A DNA stretch of 64,000 nucleotides. It comes from Leifsonia shinshuensis. Its GTDB lineage: Bacteria; Actinomycetota; Actinomycetes; Actinomycetales; Microbacteriaceae. The stretch covers positions 3,162,001 to 3,226,000 of the forward strand of contig NZ_JACCFL010000001.1 in NCBI RefSeq assembly GCF_013410375.1, written 5' to 3'. Positions 62,165-64,000 of this stretch are shown piece after piece. A model generated the notes under the pieces. The model saw nothing but the letters and a program-made list of their open reading frames with translations. It was not told the origin of the DNA and did no database searches. The translations under genes and the position numbers were made by a program. Position 1 is the stretch's first letter. Every line of letters begins with the position of its first letter.

Positions 62165-63007
62165 ATGGCCTCCGTCCCGCTCACCGACGCGCAGGTGCGC
62201 GAGCTGCGCGAGAAGTACGCCGCGGGCGCCAGGCAGGTGCAGCTCGCCGCCGAGTACGGCGTGCGCCAGAACACCGTGTCGAGCCTGGTCACCGGCCGGT
62301 CGCGGCAGGACGCCGGCGGCCCGATCATCCCCGGCAAGGCGCGCAAGGTGACCAGCGCCGAGGTCGTCGCCATCCGGGAGGCGGTCGCGGCGGGGACGCC
62401 GCGCGCGGAGGTGTCGGCGCGCTACGGGATCTCGCACCAGATGGTGTCCAACATCGCGTCCGGCCGCGCCTTCGCCGACGTCGGCGGACCGCTCACCAGC
62501 ACGGCGGCGACGCGCGCCCGGCCGCTGACCGTCGAGCAGGTGGCGCAGATCCGCGCGCGGCTCGCCGGCGGGGAGGACCGCCACGCGATCGCCGAGAGCT
62601 TCGGCGTCTCGCACTGGACGATCGCCTCGGTCGTGCGCGGTGCGACGACCGGGGTGGCGGAGGCGACCGGCGAGGACGACGAGGTCGTCCAGATGCGCCG
62701 CCTGCACAGCGCCGGAGTGTCGCAGACGGAGATCGCCCGCCGGTTCGGCACCAGCCAGCAGCGCGTCAGCCTCATCGTGCGCGGCAGCAGCCACGCCGGG
62801 CACGGCGGCCCGATCGCCGAAGCCCACCGGCGCCGGCTCGGCGACGACGAGGTCCGCGGCATCCGCGAGGCGTTCGCCGCCGGCACCTCGCTCACCGAGC
62901 TCTCCGAGCGCTACGACGTGGCGCCGGCCATCCTCCGGCTCGTGGTCACCGGGCGGACGTACGCCGACCGGCCCGGACCGATCTCGGCGCCCGACCACCA
63001 CGCCTGA
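62165..63007 (+). CDS. Protein of five tandem helix-turn-helix units
   Basis: 280 aa from ATG 62165. The whole length is five repeats of ~50 residues: each starts like LTDAQVRELREKYAAG, has a helix-turn-helix core such as AAEYGVRQNTVSSLVTGR, and four of the five close with a GGP or RPGPI-type turn. The five cores begin near residues 6, 60, 115, 166 and 226. Each looks like a resolvase-type or IENR-like DNA-recognition unit; no catalytic, membrane or dimerisation domain is seen. It could wrap a long DNA site, or act as an array that bridges sites. Same strand as sigJ, 67 bases downstream. No family name is known to me. Confidence 0.8.
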   Translation: MASVPLTDAQVRELREKYAAGARQVQLAAEYGVRQNTVSSLVTGRSRQDAGGPIIPGKARKVTSAEVVAIREAVAAGTPRAEVSARYGISHQMVSNIASGRAFADVGGPLTSTAATRARPLTVEQVAQIRARLAGGEDRHAIAESFGVSHWTIASVVRGATTGVAEATGEDDEVVQMRRLHSAGVSQTEIARRFGTSQQRVSLIVRGSSHAGHGGPIAEAHRRRLGDDEVRGIREAFAAGTSLTELSERYDVAPAILRLVVTGRTYADRPGPISAPDHHA

Positions 63008-63097
63008 CCGGCGCGACGCGGAGAGCGCGGCCACCGCCTGCTGTGCGGCGCGTGGGAAGCGGTTGAGGTTCCGGCGATCCGGTGGGACGGTCGGGGC

Positions 63098-63313
63098 ATG
63101 GGCAAGAGGAAGAAGCTGGAGAAGAAGGCCAAGAAGGCGTACAAGCGCGCCGTGAAGGCGGTCGACGAGGCGCTGCGCAGGGCCGACAAGGTCGACGAGG
63201 CGGCGCGGGAGCGCGCCAGGAAGCAGGCCGAGCGCCTCGCCGACAGCAGGGTCGACCTGACTCCGCCGCTGCCGAAAGCGAAGCCGGAGGACCTCATGGC
63301 CGGACACGCGTAG
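63098..63313 (+). CDS. Small basic helical protein
   Basis: 71 aa. The N-terminus is very Lys-rich (GKRKKLEKKAKKAYKRAV), followed by a charged helix (~20-48) and a Pro-rich end. It could bind nucleic acid or the ribosome, but no known motif supports a specific role. The start ATG at 63098 has no strong ribosome site and the frame is short, so it is moderately certain. Confidence 0.6.
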   Translation: MGKRKKLEKKAKKAYKRAVKAVDEALRRADKVDEAARERARKQAERLADSRVDLTPPLPKAKPEDLMAGHA

Positions 63314-63362
63314 CGCACGCCGCGCCGGCTACTCCACGGCACCGGCGACTGCGCCGCGCCGC

Positions 63363-64000
63363 CTACTCGATCGCGCCCGGACCCGCCTCACCCGCGCCAG
63401 CGGCAGCCACCGGGGCGGCCGCCGCCTTCGCGCGGCGGTAGTGCCGCAGCACCAGCCACAGCGTGACGATCCCCGCCGCCGACACGACCGCCAGCCCGAC
63501 GATGTAGAGGACCGTCGCGACCGCCTCCACCTGGTTCGCCGTGCTCTGCTGGAGCGACCCGGCCTGCAGCTCCCGCACCGCCTCCGCGTTGAACAGCACG
63601 GCGAAGAACGACGCGACGTCGGCCGCCGAATCCCACGCCGCGTGCAGCAGCGACACGCACGCGTAGGTCAGCAGGATCCACCACGACCACCGGAACCGCC
63701 GGCCGCCGCCGGCCGCACCGAAGATCACCGCGCCGAGGATCGCCGTCCACAACACATGACCGACGGGCGCGAGGATGGCGCGCACCAGCTCGGTCTGCAA
63801 CAGCGAGACCAGGTCGATGCCGCGGGCGGTGATGGCCGCGTTGAAGGCGTAGCCCGCCGACTCGAACGCCGCGAAGCCCGCGCCGATCGTCGCGCCCAGC
63901 AGCGCACCCTGCTTGGCGGTCTTCGGGACGGTCCGCCAGCCGAAGATCACCAGCAGAGCCACCTTGACGAACTCCTCGATCAGCCCGACCAGGCCGTAGA
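63363..64000 (-). CDS. prsW: PrsW-family intramembrane metalloprotease, 5' end beyond right edge
   Basis: 212 codons visible; the frame is open to the right edge. Conserved motifs are EEFVK (with the EExxK glutamates) just right of position 63962, FAAFESAGY about 30 residues later, GHVLWTAILG and LLHAAWDSAAD, the set that marks PrsW membrane proteases. Several transmembrane helices and a basic then Ala-rich C-terminal tail follow. PrsW-like proteases cut membrane-anchored anti-sigma factors; a target near here is not evident, and the ECF41 factor needs none. Confidence 0.88.
   Translation of the reverse strand, partial: YGLVGLIEEFVKVALLVIFGWRTVPKTAKQGALLGATIGAGFAAFESAGYAFNAAITARGIDLVSLLQTELVRAILAPVGHVLWTAILGAVIFGAAGGGRRFRWSWWILLTYACVSLLHAAWDSAADVASFFAVLFNAEAVRELQAGSLQQSTANQVEAVATVLYIVGLAVVSAAGIVTLWLVLRHYRRAKAAAAPVAAAGAGEAGPGAIE

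Overview
The window is very GC-rich and almost gapless. It has many GTG starts, four-base ATGA/GTGA gene overlaps and typical actinobacterial families: a PASTA-type penicillin-binding protein, a DUF2510 protein, an HspR/HAIR operator, a SigJ-like ECF41 sigma factor and a SHOCT-domain protein. I infer an actinobacterial chromosome, most likely a Microbacteriaceae-type soil or plant organism. This rests on gene content, not on a search. No rRNA, tRNA, insertion sequence, integrase or CRISPR array was seen. No gene-free stretch exceeds 300 bases.

Layout. 1-4063: a minus-strand accessory locus with looser codon use. It reads, in transcription order, a 24-codon peptide gene, a 13-bp hairpin, a TPR protein, an MFS exporter broken by an in-frame TAG, and a prolyl-oligopeptidase-like enzyme running off the left edge; it resembles a small peptide-natural-product (RiPP-like) or peptide-signal locus. 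4064-11003: metabolic and repair genes (isochorismatase-like hydrolase, Nudix, zinc alcohol dehydrogenase, HD hydrolase, a so-called 3-methyladenine glycosylase), a bifunctional PBP and a DUF2510 membrane protein. 11059-13646: a ClpC-type unfoldase under a HAIR operator. 13834-19855: GT-C glycosyltransferase, DedA protein, YcaQ-type protein, SDR, XRE regulator and cyclase-like protein. 19856-29196: SulP transporter with a large arylsulfatase, a 5'-truncated Fic gene, then SHOCT protein, second SulP, AI-2E family permease and GAP-family protein. 29208-37325: aquaporin, HerA-like ATPase with GH15 glucanase, DHA2 drug exporter and DUF2252 protein.

37358-43224 is a second accessory locus: lipoprotein, secreted two-cysteine peptide, a 26-codon linking frame, MacB-like permease, ABC ATPase, membrane-anchored adaptor, and a histidine kinase/response regulator pair. 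The overlaps indicate one co-translated export/sensing unit. 45113-48524 is an unrecognised four-gene operon (two coiled-coil proteins, a four-helix membrane protein, an OmpA-domain lipoprotein). 48617-51641 is a DUF5666 membrane protein beside a second two-component system. 52786-55404 encodes a DUF4062-STAND-TPR NTPase. After an alkylsulfatase and several small genes, 60120-62097 holds a textbook ECF41 module: consensus promoter, epimerase-like partner, sigma factor. The right end has a protein made of five tandem helix-turn-helix units and a partial PrsW protease.

Likely joint functions: two sulfatases plus SulP suggest scavenging of organic sulfate esters; the two peptide loci are the best candidates for undescribed biology.
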